Shown here: positions 28,226-36,862 of the stretch, piece after piece
Layout of the letters: the number at the start of each line of letters is the position of its first letter
Numbering within the stretch: position 1 is the stretch's first letter
Assembly: GCA_035529895.1 (NCBI GenBank)
Contig: DATKVV010000063.1
Span: 1 to 64,000 of the forward strand
Direction of reading: 5' to 3'
DNA: 64,000 bases
From: JAUWKC01 sp035529895
GTDB taxonomy: Bacteria > Planctomycetota > Phycisphaerae > Sedimentisphaerales > Anaerobacaceae
Translations under genes and position numbers: made by a program
Notes under the pieces: model-generated
What the model saw: the letters and a program-made list of their open reading frames with translations, nothing else
The model's database searches: none
What the model was told of the DNA's origin: nothing

Positions 28226-29074
28226 CTAAGGGTTCTGGCAGTAATCAATGAGGCGGGCAATCTCACTGCGGAGGTCCTTGCGGTGCACAATTATGTCGAT
28301 GAAACCGTGCTCAAGCATGAATTCAGCAGTTTGAAACCCCTCTTCAAGCTCCACCTTTATTGTTTCGGCAATTGTTCGAGGCCCCGCGAAACCAATCAAG
28401 GCGCCGGGTTCGGCAATGATGACATCGCCCAGCATAGCGAAGCTTGCTGTCACACCCCCTGTAGTGGGGTCGGTCAGAACTGAAATGTAAAGTCCGCCGG
28501 CTTCATCGTGTTTCGCCAGCGCGGCGGAAGTCTTGGCCATCTGGCCCAGCGACACCACACCCTCGTGCATCCTTGCCCCACCGGAGCAACAAACCGCAAC
28601 GAGCGGCAAAGATTCTTCAATAGCTTTCTCGACGGCCGCGCAGAGCTTTTCGCCAACCACAAAACCCATAGACCCCATAAGGAAATTCGGCTCCATCACT
28701 CCGAGGACAACCCCCCTGCCCTTTATGAATGCCTTGCCGATTCGCATGGCTTCCCTGGCGCCGCTTTTCTTCTCGTCCGCTCTTAGTCGCTCTTTATAAC
28801 TGGTGCCTCTGTACTTGAACCCCAGCGGGTCGGGGGCCTTCAAATCGCTTAACAGCTCCTGAAAGGACCCCTCGTCTGCCAGATACTCGATTCTGGTCGG
28901 CGTATCAATGCGAAAATGATGATTACACTCCGGACAAACATTAAGATTCTTCTCGACGGCGCTCTTGTAGAGCATGTGCTCGCAGCCCGGACAGCGCATC
29001 CAAAGCCCAGCCGGCATCTCTTTGCGCGGCTTCAGTGAGAAACCATTCCATTTTGACTGAGCTTCTTTGGTCAT
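28226..29074 (-). CDS. accD: Acetyl-CoA carboxylase carboxyltransferase beta subunit
   Basis: Carboxyltransfer half of acetyl-CoA carboxylase, the first step of fatty acid synthesis. The N-terminal zinc ribbon has two CxxC pairs (CPGC, CPEC) near residues 27-49, followed by carboxylase blocks MGSMGFVVGEK, CCSGGARMHEG and DPTTGGVTASFAMLGD. I start at the ATG at 29074, which has GGGAG 9 nt upstream; 17 further in-frame residues upstream look non-genuine. Length is 282 residues, normal. Confidence 0.94.
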   Translation of the reverse strand: MTKEAQSKWNGFSLKPRKEMPAGLWMRCPGCEHMLYKSAVEKNLNVCPECNHHFRIDTPTRIEYLADEGSFQELLSDLKAPDPLGFKYRGTSYKERLRADEKKSGAREAMRIGKAFIKGRGVVLGVMEPNFLMGSMGFVVGEKLCAAVEKAIEESLPLVAVCCSGGARMHEGVVSLGQMAKTSAALAKHDEAGGLYISVLTDPTTGGVTASFAMLGDVIIAEPGALIGFAGPRTIAETIKVELEEGFQTAEFMLEHGFIDIIVHRKDLRSEIARLIDYCQNP

Positions 29075-29443
29075 AGCCCAAAACTCCCGCCCTGTCAGAA
29101 ATACGATTTCCAACGGGGCCGGCAAGGAATATATGTCAGAAATGCTACCAGAAATCTCCGGCCGTGGCTACAAAAATTGCCAAGCACATAGCGTTTAGAG
29201 TCCCGGTGCTCAAGCGAGGCCCGGTAATTCCGAGGCGTAGTTCTGGGGGGATTAACCGCGAAAAGCGGGATTTGCATATAAAGCAAGTGGCTCGAAAAGG
29301 TCCTGCGTTTTGCCGGCAAAACGTAGCGGCACCTCAACAAAAAATTCGCCGAACACGCTGCCAGTCTGCTCTAAAGAAGTGACTGACAACATGTCCGGCG
29401 AATATCACTCCGCTGCCGCCAAATGCAGCGGTGTCCTATCGGC
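29075..29443. other. Spacer upstream of accD
   Basis: I see no convincing gene. A stem-loop with arms CCGCTGC and GCAGCGG lies at about 29411-29432, just past the end of the tubulin-like gene, without a T-run. Confidence 0.4.
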
Positions 29444-31006
29444 TTAATGCGACTGAACAGTCACGCAGCTCGAAAGCTCTTCGAGCCGCTTTGTGGGAGC
29501 GTTCAGTCCGCCAATTATGGTGTAGACCCTTAAGGAATTCTTGTCGTCTTCGTAGATGCCGCGATGTATGGTCGCCTTGCCAGTTATCTCTGACAGAACA
29601 TCAAAAGCATAATTGATGTTGTCCTGCAAACCTTTGACCTCTGCCATTAACCTCTTGCCGCCGACAACGATGCAGCCGGCAACCTTGGCAGTCGATAAAT
29701 TGAACCCACTGGCCAGCAATGTCTTCTCGAGGTTGCTCCTTACGGCCTCAGAGATAGCAAACTTGTCGGAAAACTTGTTCACTCTGGTCAGGCCCATGAT
29801 TGCACAACTGCCGGCTTCCATAATGCTGTGGTAATCCACTGGGTCAAAAGTCGTGTACCGCGTGCTCAGAGCGCTGACTCTGTTGAAGATGTCGAACAGT
29901 CCGGCCACCGTGCTGTTGATGCTCGGCCAGAAGGACTTTACGGTCATCCCCGGATAGAGCTTGTTGATTTTCTCATTGTCCACAATGATAAGCGGAGAGA
30001 TTTTTCCCTTCGCCGCCATCTGGCTCAATTCACGAGCCACATCATGTGCGTTCTTGGCCACGGTTGGAGAGCTGGCCTCGCCGACAGTCGGTAAAGTCAT
30101 AATCGCGCCAACCTTTTTGTCGGGATTGGACAGCCCGATATATCGAGCATATCTCTTGGCAATCTCAATCAGTCCTGTCGCGCTTCCGCCGCCTGTGCCT
30201 CCACCCGCTCCGAAGCAGACCATGATGTGATCGACCTGAGTGCCGAATATCTGGCGTGTGGCGTGCAGAATCTGCTGCTGGTACTGCTGCACGGCGTCTC
30301 TGCCTCTTTCCATCTCCTTGCCAGCGCCCTTTTCACCAATGTCCATAAGGAACTTTTGGTTCCTTGCAATCTCCAGCAAATCCAGATCATGATGAGTGGT
30401 GTTCACAGCCAGAACTTTCTTGTAGCCCAGGTCATAAAAAGACTTGACTATTCTTCCGCCGCACTGACCTGCACCGATCCATGCATAGCGGGTAGAGCCC
30501 TTTATGCTGTCCTGAACACCGATTTCCTCCGCAACGTGGGGCTCATACTGCTCCAGTTCCAAAGTCGGAAGCAGCCACGCATTGAAATCGAATTGGTTCC
30601 TGTGCGGTGTTGCGTGGGGCTTTGAGGCAACCTTGCGAACCGGAGCGGGTTTTTGAGCAACATGCCTGGTTGCGATGCTTTTCTGTGCAACTGTTTTTAC
30701 ACTTTTTCTTGCCGCTACGGGGGTTTTCCAGCTTTTTCTGCTGCTGCGTTTCCAGGCTTTCGCTTTCGGAGTGCTGCGTTTCCAAGCTTTCGCTTTCGGA
30801 GTGCTGCGTTTCCAGGCTTTTGCTTTCGGGGCAACATGTTTGGCCCTGGCCTTGATAGCCACTTTTTTCGTTGCCTTGGCCTTTACGACGGTGCCTTTCC
30901 TCACCTTCCTTTTCGAACCGCTCCTTTTGTGGGCCTTCGCCTTAGGGGCGGAACTCCTTTTCCTCCCTGCTTTTCTGGTTTTTACTGATTTTTTTACCAT
31001 TTCCAT
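29444..31006 (-). CDS. Tubulin/FtsZ-superfamily GTPase with a lysine-rich histone H1-like tail
   Basis: A 520-residue protein in two parts. Residues 1-135 are extremely Lys/Arg/Ala/Ser-rich, like histone H1 or bacterial HC-type proteins, and include three perfect or near-perfect 10-residue repeats PKAKAWKRST at 60-69, 70-79 and 80-89. Residues 170-515 are a tubulin-like GTPase: GAGQCGGRI (178-186) in the nucleotide loop, resembling the tubulin GQCGNQI motif more than FtsZ, AVNTTHHDLD, and the tubulin signature GGGTGGGS (268-275). A cytoskeletal, DNA-linked role is inference. The ATG follows an AGGAGAT-like site. It stands alone between accD and rpe. Confidence 0.8.
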   Translation of the reverse strand: MEMVKKSVKTRKAGRKRSSAPKAKAHKRSGSKRKVRKGTVVKAKATKKVAIKARAKHVAPKAKAWKRSTPKAKAWKRSTPKAKAWKRSSRKSWKTPVAARKSVKTVAQKSIATRHVAQKPAPVRKVASKPHATPHRNQFDFNAWLLPTLELEQYEPHVAEEIGVQDSIKGSTRYAWIGAGQCGGRIVKSFYDLGYKKVLAVNTTHHDLDLLEIARNQKFLMDIGEKGAGKEMERGRDAVQQYQQQILHATRQIFGTQVDHIMVCFGAGGGTGGGSATGLIEIAKRYARYIGLSNPDKKVGAIMTLPTVGEASSPTVAKNAHDVARELSQMAAKGKISPLIIVDNEKINKLYPGMTVKSFWPSINSTVAGLFDIFNRVSALSTRYTTFDPVDYHSIMEAGSCAIMGLTRVNKFSDKFAISEAVRSNLEKTLLASGFNLSTAKVAGCIVVGGKRLMAEVKGLQDNINYAFDVLSEITGKATIHRGIYEDDKNSLRVYTIIGGLNAPTKRLEELSSCVTVQSH

Positions 31007-31531
31007 AATCTCCTATTGAATTAGTATTTCCCAACAAACCCGCTTTCCAACTGCTTTAACCACTAATGCGGGCAGTCTTTCAATCGGTGCTTTTCATCGG
31101 CCGCCAAAGTCGGGCACATAATTTGTTTTTTCTGCAAAAAGCCCCTTTTCCACAAAAATCCTCCGCAAAACACCGGACACACACAACCTGACGACCATTC
31201 TGTTCACGCCCGGCGAAAACCTGAATACCCCATTAACGCAGTTAAAAATCGAAAACGGCTTGATATTTGAGCCCAAATAATTCGCTTCACAGCCTTAACT
31301 CGGACAATCGCTCACGGTCTGAAAAATACGGCGGAAAACAGCACGAATCCCTGCTTCGTCCGATAACTACTCACTTGGAAGCAATACATTTTCACTACCG
31401 ACGCATGGCAGGTACAATGTTAGCACTCGCCAACGGCCGGCAGAAAGTGGTGATTCAATCCATGTCCGATTCCAAAAATCGCTAATTTAGACAGGCGAAC
31501 AACAGACAAAAAGACTTGAAACTACTTGAAA
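31007..31531. other. Spacer upstream of the tubulin-like gene
   Basis: No gene supported. It should contain the promoter of the tubulin-like gene and the end of the gap-pgk-rpe transcript. A short + strand frame ending at 31485 contains ANGRQKVVIQSMSDS, faintly like the start of IspG, but it stops at once and is probably chance or relic. Confidence 0.35.
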
Positions 31532-32197
31532 CTATCGGCAGGCCGCCCGAATGGCGTTTATCGCCGCGATACGGTCGGATTTTGAAAATATGGCGTTTCC
31601 CGCCACAAGTGTATCAGCCCCGTAAGAAACGACAATAGGCGTGGTGCGAGGGTCTATCCCCCCATCGACCTCGACACGGATATCCGGACCCACAATTTCT
31701 CTGACCTGAAGAACCTTCTTTGCCGCGTCCGGCATAAACTCCTGGGCGCCGAAGCCGGGTTGAACCGTCATCACCAGAACCATCTCACAAAGGGGTGCCA
31801 CCGCTTCTATCGCCTCAACCGGCGTCTGGGGATTAAGACATACCCCTGCGGTGCATCCACACTGGTGCAATCTGTCAATAAGGGCTTCCGGCTCAGACGC
31901 CGTCTCAATATGAAATGTTATATGATTGACGCCCGCCTCGATAAAACGCCCGGCATATTTTGCCGGCTCGCTTATCATCAGATGACTGTCAAAGACCAGC
32001 TTGCTGCACTTGCGGAGCTTCGCGACCACGGGCGGCCCGATCGTAATGTTCGGAACAAAATGACCATCCATTACATCAAGGTGAAGTATCTTCACCCCCG
32101 CCGATTCAACCTGGGCTATTTCATCCGCCAGCCTGGCAAAATCGGCACTCAGTATCGACGGTGCAATCTCAATTGTCCCTGCCTTTGGTAGTCGCAT
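31532..32197 (-). CDS. rpe: Ribulose-phosphate 3-epimerase
   Basis: Interconverts ribulose 5-phosphate and xylulose 5-phosphate. TIM-barrel metal and catalytic blocks: APSILSADFA near 12-21, HLDVMDGHFVPNITIGP near 39-55, DSHLMI, MTVQPGFGAQ near 143-152 and VDGGI near 178-182. The 221-residue length is normal. It lies 2 bp after pgk as the last gene of gap-pgk-rpe. Confidence 0.96.
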   Translation of the reverse strand: MRLPKAGTIEIAPSILSADFARLADEIAQVESAGVKILHLDVMDGHFVPNITIGPPVVAKLRKCSKLVFDSHLMISEPAKYAGRFIEAGVNHITFHIETASEPEALIDRLHQCGCTAGVCLNPQTPVEAIEAVAPLCEMVLVMTVQPGFGAQEFMPDAAKKVLQVREIVGPDIRVEVDGGIDPRTTPIVVSYGADTLVAGNAIFSKSDRIAAINAIRAACR

Positions 32198-32199
32198 TA

Positions 32200-33441
32200 T
32201 TATTCTTTTTCATCGAGGATTTCGATACACTTAAACTTCTTACCCTCTAAGAACTCGAGCGATGCGCCTCCTCCGGTAGAAATATGACTTACCTTGTCCT
32301 CAAGGCCAAGCTTCTTTATCGCACTTGCGCTGTCGCCGCCGCCGATTACACTTCGGGCCCCTTCCTCGGTGGCCTCGGCAACCGCCAACGCAACCGCCTT
32401 TGTCCCTGCGTCAAAGGGCGGTATCTCGAAAACGCCCATGGGGCCGTTCCATACGATGGTTTTGGCGCCCGCAAGCTTCTCCACGAAAAGCTTCCTCGTG
32501 GCGGGGCCGATGTCCAGACCTTCCCAGCCGTCTTCAATATTACCGCTGACAACCTTATTCTGTGCGCCGGCTTTACATTCTCTGGCCACTACCGTATCAA
32601 CCGGCAAAAGCATTTCACAGCCGACCTGCTCAGACTGTTTAAGCAGGATGTCGGCCTTATCCAGGAAGTCGTCTTCGCACAGGCTGTTGCCCACGTTTTG
32701 GCCGTTGGCCTTGAAGAAGGTATAGGCCATTGCCCCGCCAATTAGGATGCGGTCAACTTTGTCCAGGAGATTCTCTATCACGCCTATCTTGTCGGAGACC
32801 TTGGCGCCGCCCAATATCGCCACGAAAGGCCTTTCAGGATTGCTGACGGTCTCGCCGAGAAACTTCAACTCTTTCTCCACGAGAAAGCCGATAACTCGCG
32901 GCTTGCCCTCCATCATTATCGCAACGGTATACATCGAAGCATTGTCCCTGTGTGCGGTGCCGAAAGCGTCGTCAACGTAAATATCCGCCATAGACGCAAG
33001 CTCCTTTGCAAAATTGTCTTTGGCCTGGCGAAGCTGTGCGTCCTCTTTCGCAGCTTTGTCTTTTATGGTCTCTTCCTTATGGAAACGAAGGTTCTCAAGC
33101 AGCATACACTCACCGCTTTTGAGAGCCCCGGCCCTGGCTTTGGTATCGGCGCCGACGCAATCGGCGGCGAAAATCACCTTTTTGCCCAACAGTTCGGACA
33201 ACCTTTTTGCCACCGGGGTCAAAGACAGTTTTTCATCCTTCTCCCCACCGGGCCGGCCAAGATGGCTCATGAGAATCAGCGCGCCGCCACGCTCCAGAAC
33301 ATTCTTTATAGTCGGCAGCGCCTTAACAATCCGGTCGTCGCTGGTAATGTTACACTTATCATCCAGCGGCACGTTAAAGTCGCACCGCATCAGGACTTTC
33401 CTGTTTTGCACATCGACATCCGCAATGGTTTTCTTGGCCAT
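32200..33441 (-). CDS. pgk: Phosphoglycerate kinase
   Basis: Glycolytic ATP-forming kinase. N-lobe motif VLMRCDFNVPLD near 15-26, SHLGRPGG near 59-66, LLENLRFHKEE near 114-124, and the C-lobe nucleotide site GGGDSASAIKKLG near 365-377 with STGGGASLEFLEG near 388-400. The 413-residue length is normal. It follows gap by 45 bp. Confidence 0.96.
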   Translation of the reverse strand: MAKKTIADVDVQNRKVLMRCDFNVPLDDKCNITSDDRIVKALPTIKNVLERGGALILMSHLGRPGGEKDEKLSLTPVAKRLSELLGKKVIFAADCVGADTKARAGALKSGECMLLENLRFHKEETIKDKAAKEDAQLRQAKDNFAKELASMADIYVDDAFGTAHRDNASMYTVAIMMEGKPRVIGFLVEKELKFLGETVSNPERPFVAILGGAKVSDKIGVIENLLDKVDRILIGGAMAYTFFKANGQNVGNSLCEDDFLDKADILLKQSEQVGCEMLLPVDTVVARECKAGAQNKVVSGNIEDGWEGLDIGPATRKLFVEKLAGAKTIVWNGPMGVFEIPPFDAGTKAVALAVAEATEEGARSVIGGGDSASAIKKLGLEDKVSHISTGGGASLEFLEGKKFKCIEILDEKE

Positions 33442-33486
33442 TTTTGTACCCGCCCTAAAAGGTCTTTGTTGTCCTGGGTCTACCGC

Positions 33487-34500
33487 TCAGCCCGCCGCCA
33501 TTTTTTCCATGATATCAACCGTACGGTTCGAATAACCCCACTCGTTATCATACCAGCTAACAACCTTAACCGTTCGGCCGATTACCATTGTGCACAGAGA
33601 GTCAAAAATACTCGAAGCGGGATTGTTAATGACATCGCTGCTGACGATCGGCTCGTCACAGTAAATTAGGATGCCCTTCATAGGCCCTTCGGCGGCCGCT
33701 TTCATCGCCTTGTTCACCGCATCCACCGTGACATCCTTCTTGACGTTCGCCACCAAATCGACCACGCTTCCGACCGGCACGGGCACTCTAACAGCAAAAC
33801 CGTCGAGCTTGCCTTCAAGCTCTGGAATGACCTGTCCGATGGCCTTGGCCGCTCCGGTAGTCGTCGGGATGATGTTCATCGCCGCCGCGCGGGCGCGGCG
33901 AAGGTCCTTGTGAATCATGTCGGCAACCCGCTGGTCGTTTGTGTATGCATGAATCGTGGTCATAAGCCCCTGCTCGATACCGAACGTATCATTAAGCACC
34001 TTTGCCACGGGGGCCAGGCAGTTGGTGGTGCAGCTTGCGTTGGAAACGAATTTGACGTCTTTGGTCAGCTTTTTATCGTTGACGCCCATAACAATGGTGG
34101 CCTCGATTTTGTCCTTGGCCGGAACCGTCAAGACCACCTTTTCAGCCCCGGCCGTAACGTGGTCGCCGTAGCCGCCTTTCGCCGATTCCCTCGAGCGGAA
34201 AATACCCGTCGACTCCACCACAATCTTTACGCCCATATCCTTCCAGGGCAGTTCCGCCGGACTCTTGACCGCCAGAACCTTGATGGATTTGCCGTTAATT
34301 ACCAGCTCGCTATCCTTGGCCTCGACTGTCCCGCTCCATTTGCCCATTACCGTATCGTACTTGAAAAGATGCGCAAGGCTGCCGGCGTCCGAGAGGTCAT
34401 TTACGGCCACCAGCTCCAAATCGCCCTTTCTCTGCATGATAATCCTTGCCACGGCCCTGCCGATTCGCCCGAATCCGTTAATTGCAACCTTTGTTGCCAT
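33487..34500 (-). CDS. gap: Glyceraldehyde-3-phosphate dehydrogenase, type I
   Basis: NAD-binding INGFGRIGR near residues 6-14, catalytic cysteine in ASCTTNCLAP near 152-161, and WYDNEWGYSNR near the C-terminus. I start at the ATG at 34500, with AAGGAGA upstream, giving 337 residues, the family norm; 35 extra upstream in-frame residues are not conserved-looking. It is the first gene of gap-pgk-rpe and is divergent from the ECF sigma gene, so the 235-bp spacer must hold promoters for both. Confidence 0.95.
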   Translation of the reverse strand: MATKVAINGFGRIGRAVARIIMQRKGDLELVAVNDLSDAGSLAHLFKYDTVMGKWSGTVEAKDSELVINGKSIKVLAVKSPAELPWKDMGVKIVVESTGIFRSRESAKGGYGDHVTAGAEKVVLTVPAKDKIEATIVMGVNDKKLTKDVKFVSNASCTTNCLAPVAKVLNDTFGIEQGLMTTIHAYTNDQRVADMIHKDLRRARAAAMNIIPTTTGAAKAIGQVIPELEGKLDGFAVRVPVPVGSVVDLVANVKKDVTVDAVNKAMKAAAEGPMKGILIYCDEPIVSSDVINNPASSIFDSLCTMVIGRTVKVVSWYDNEWGYSNRTVDIMEKMAAG

Positions 34501-34735
34501 CACAGTTCTCCTTATCCTGCAATACTGTAAAATGTGATTCTTATCGGTTCTGCTATTCCCAATAGACAGAAGTAGTACTTTATTTGCGGCCCGGAAATTT
34601 GTCAAGATTTAATTGTCAAACAATCTGTTTGCGGGGGGCCAGCCAGATAAAAGGCCGTTTTGCGGGATTTTTTTGGCGCTTTTTTGTAACATATCCGCTG
34701 CTCGCGCAATTATATCTTCGGCAATGGTTGGTGCT

Positions 34736-35305
34736 ATGGCGAAAATTGCGAAACCGACGGACAAAGACGATTTGGTGGTGCGGGCCCGCACGGACGCCGA
34801 GGCCCTTGGCCGGCTCTATGACATGTATTATGAGCAAATTTACAGATTCTGCCTGTGCAGGCTCTTTAGCAAGGAAGCCGCCGAGGACGTAACATCCGCT
34901 GTTTTTTTGGCCGTCGCACGTGGTATGCCCGGCTTCACAGGCCGAAAGCAGCAGGATTTCGCAAACTGGCTGTATCGTATAGCCGCCAACCACGCGAACT
35001 TTTACATAAGAAAAGCGTCACGACGAAAAGATCTCTTCGCTGAAGCCACAGGCTCGATAATGGCCTCAAGAACCGACAGCGCCAGCGACCCGCCTGAACC
35101 TGATTGGCCTGTGCTTTACGCGGCTGTCGCAAGACTGAAGCTGCAACATCAGTCTATCATTGTCCTGAGATTCTTTGAAAACCTCGGGTTTGAACAAATA
35201 GCCCAAATTCTCAAGACCAGGCCTTCGACGGTACGTGTAAGACTTCACAGGGCTCTAAAACAGTTGAGAAACCACATGCAAGCCGTCATGGACGGAGGAA
35301 AATAG
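34736..35305 (+). CDS. ECF-type RNA polymerase sigma factor
   Basis: A 189-residue sigma-70 ECF protein. The sigma-2 region is ALGRLYDMYYEQIYRFCLCRLF with DVTSAVFLAVARG, and sigma-4 is AVARLKLQHQSIIVLRFFENLGFEQIAQIL with a helix-turn-helix ending STVRVRLHRALKQLR. The start at 34736 fits the domain boundary; the frame is open upstream to 34613. Its stop is one base from the ATG of the next gene, so the sigma factor and the membrane protein are coupled, as sigma/anti-sigma pairs are. Confidence 0.87.
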   Translation: MAKIAKPTDKDDLVVRARTDAEALGRLYDMYYEQIYRFCLCRLFSKEAAEDVTSAVFLAVARGMPGFTGRKQQDFANWLYRIAANHANFYIRKASRRKDLFAEATGSIMASRTDSASDPPEPDWPVLYAAVARLKLQHQSIIVLRFFENLGFEQIAQILKTRPSTVRVRLHRALKQLRNHMQAVMDGGK

Positions 35306-35306
35306 A

Positions 35307-36803
35307 ATGTTTGATAATGAAAATGATTTCAGAAAGCTGGTTGACCGGCTCGATATTGATACGATGGCGAACCCTGCACACCGGGAAAACCTCCGCCGAC
35401 AGATGCTGTCGGTCTTCAACGAAACACACCGACCCACAAGGCCTAAAGCACTCCATCGAGACACCCGGCAAGACTCACTCGCTTCAGTCCTGCACAGTTC
35501 AATTACAAAACTTGCAGCAGCCATAATAATAGTAATTATTGGGATATTTTGTTACTGGTCAGGCACAGGGATTGTGAGCAAAGTCTATGCAATGTCGGAT
35601 ATTCCAAAACTGCTTTATTCGGCAAGTACAATTCACATGAAAGGGAGAGTGTTTTTTCCGACCTCAGGGCCACATGAACAACAGGTTGTGGTCGGGACGG
35701 AGTACTGGCTTGATTTGGCAAACGGGCGCTGGAGATTGACTGTGCCAAGCTACTCCATCGACCGGCGGGAAATAAAAGTCACCGTGACCGAATACATTTG
35801 TGATGGTGGTGAATATTCCGTAACCCTTAATCACACAGAAAAGACAGCTTCCTATAGCAAGGTAAGCGAATATCAAAGACAGCTGTTTAATTATCGAAAC
35901 ATTCAGATGCTTCTGTACTTTGCTTGTGGTCGGCCCGGACGACTTGATGATTGCAAAATTATTCGAGAAGAGAAGATTGATGGCCACACCTACAACGTAT
36001 GGGAACTTTTGACAAAACACAGCGACGGTCTCAATATGAAATTGAGAAGCTGGCTGTCTCCAACAACGGGCGAATTTGCGAGGACATTATTATGGAGGCA
36101 ACAAGAAGACGGAGATTGGCTAAAACAGATAGAGATTGATTATGTTCAACGGGATATCGAGATACCCGATAAAACATTTTCAACTCAGGTACCTTCCGGA
36201 TACATGCTTGAAAACACCAAGGAGACGGCAACTACGCGTAGCCTCCGTCGCGTCTGGGGACGTACCGACTCGGTAACCCTTTCGGCGCACGTTCTTTTCA
36301 CAATGGGCGATGGTACGGTCATCGCTTGTTGGAGCAGCGAAGATAGCAAAGCCGAGATTTCGCAGGCTGAATTGTTTAAAGGGCTGACAACTGGCGGAGA
36401 GTTGCCTAAACTTCCTTTTGAAGTTTACGCCCTGCAATCAAGCCGCAACGACGAAGACATAACGTATAGGGGCTACCATTTTGCTTATACCAAGAAGGCA
36501 GACGAATTCTACGAGTGGAGTATATATATACCGCCTAAAGAGCTTAAGCCCGCACGCACCCAATTCTTGTGTTATCTTCTTGAGTACAGGCACAATATAG
36601 AAAATCGTGAGGTTCGTGGCAAACTTAGGTTGAGTACAACAGCCGAACTGACAATTGAAAACTCGAAAGATTTCGACAAGTTCGTCCGCGGTGCGATGGA
36701 GGAGCTTAGTGACGGCGGCAAAGCCCCGGACGAGGCAACCTATGAGAATGTGTTAAGATTGTCCCAGAACCTTCGGCTTTGCCTGTCCGCCTTTGGCGGA
36801 TAA
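35307..36803 (+). CDS. Single-pass membrane protein, possible anti-sigma partner
   Basis: A 498-residue protein with an N-terminal cytoplasmic part of about 65 residues, one clear membrane segment (about 66-86, AAIIIVIIGIFCYWSG) and a large extracytoplasmic part. The layout and 1-bp spacing from an ECF sigma gene suggest an anti-sigma factor; I see no classical zinc-finger HxxxCxxC motif, so this is inference. The outer part repeats a beta-strand pattern (GTEYWLDLANGRW, HTYNVWELLTKH) that recalls LolA/outer-membrane sorting folds used in some planctomycete regulators. Its C-terminal third may be a second domain. Confidence 0.6.
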   Translation: MFDNENDFRKLVDRLDIDTMANPAHRENLRRQMLSVFNETHRPTRPKALHRDTRQDSLASVLHSSITKLAAAIIIVIIGIFCYWSGTGIVSKVYAMSDIPKLLYSASTIHMKGRVFFPTSGPHEQQVVVGTEYWLDLANGRWRLTVPSYSIDRREIKVTVTEYICDGGEYSVTLNHTEKTASYSKVSEYQRQLFNYRNIQMLLYFACGRPGRLDDCKIIREEKIDGHTYNVWELLTKHSDGLNMKLRSWLSPTTGEFARTLLWRQQEDGDWLKQIEIDYVQRDIEIPDKTFSTQVPSGYMLENTKETATTRSLRRVWGRTDSVTLSAHVLFTMGDGTVIACWSSEDSKAEISQAELFKGLTTGGELPKLPFEVYALQSSRNDEDITYRGYHFAYTKKADEFYEWSIYIPPKELKPARTQFLCYLLEYRHNIENREVRGKLRLSTTAELTIENSKDFDKFVRGAMEELSDGGKAPDEATYENVLRLSQNLRLCLSAFGG

Positions 36804-36862
36804 CTTCATCTACAGGTTTACACCGCAGGATTCCGGCGGAGTACTGAATTAGGAGACTCGTT

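Noticed and set aside
31267..31485. Possible IspG start (ANGRQKVVIQSMSDS)
   Set aside because: Match limited to a few residues, followed at once by a stop; no further homology in any frame.
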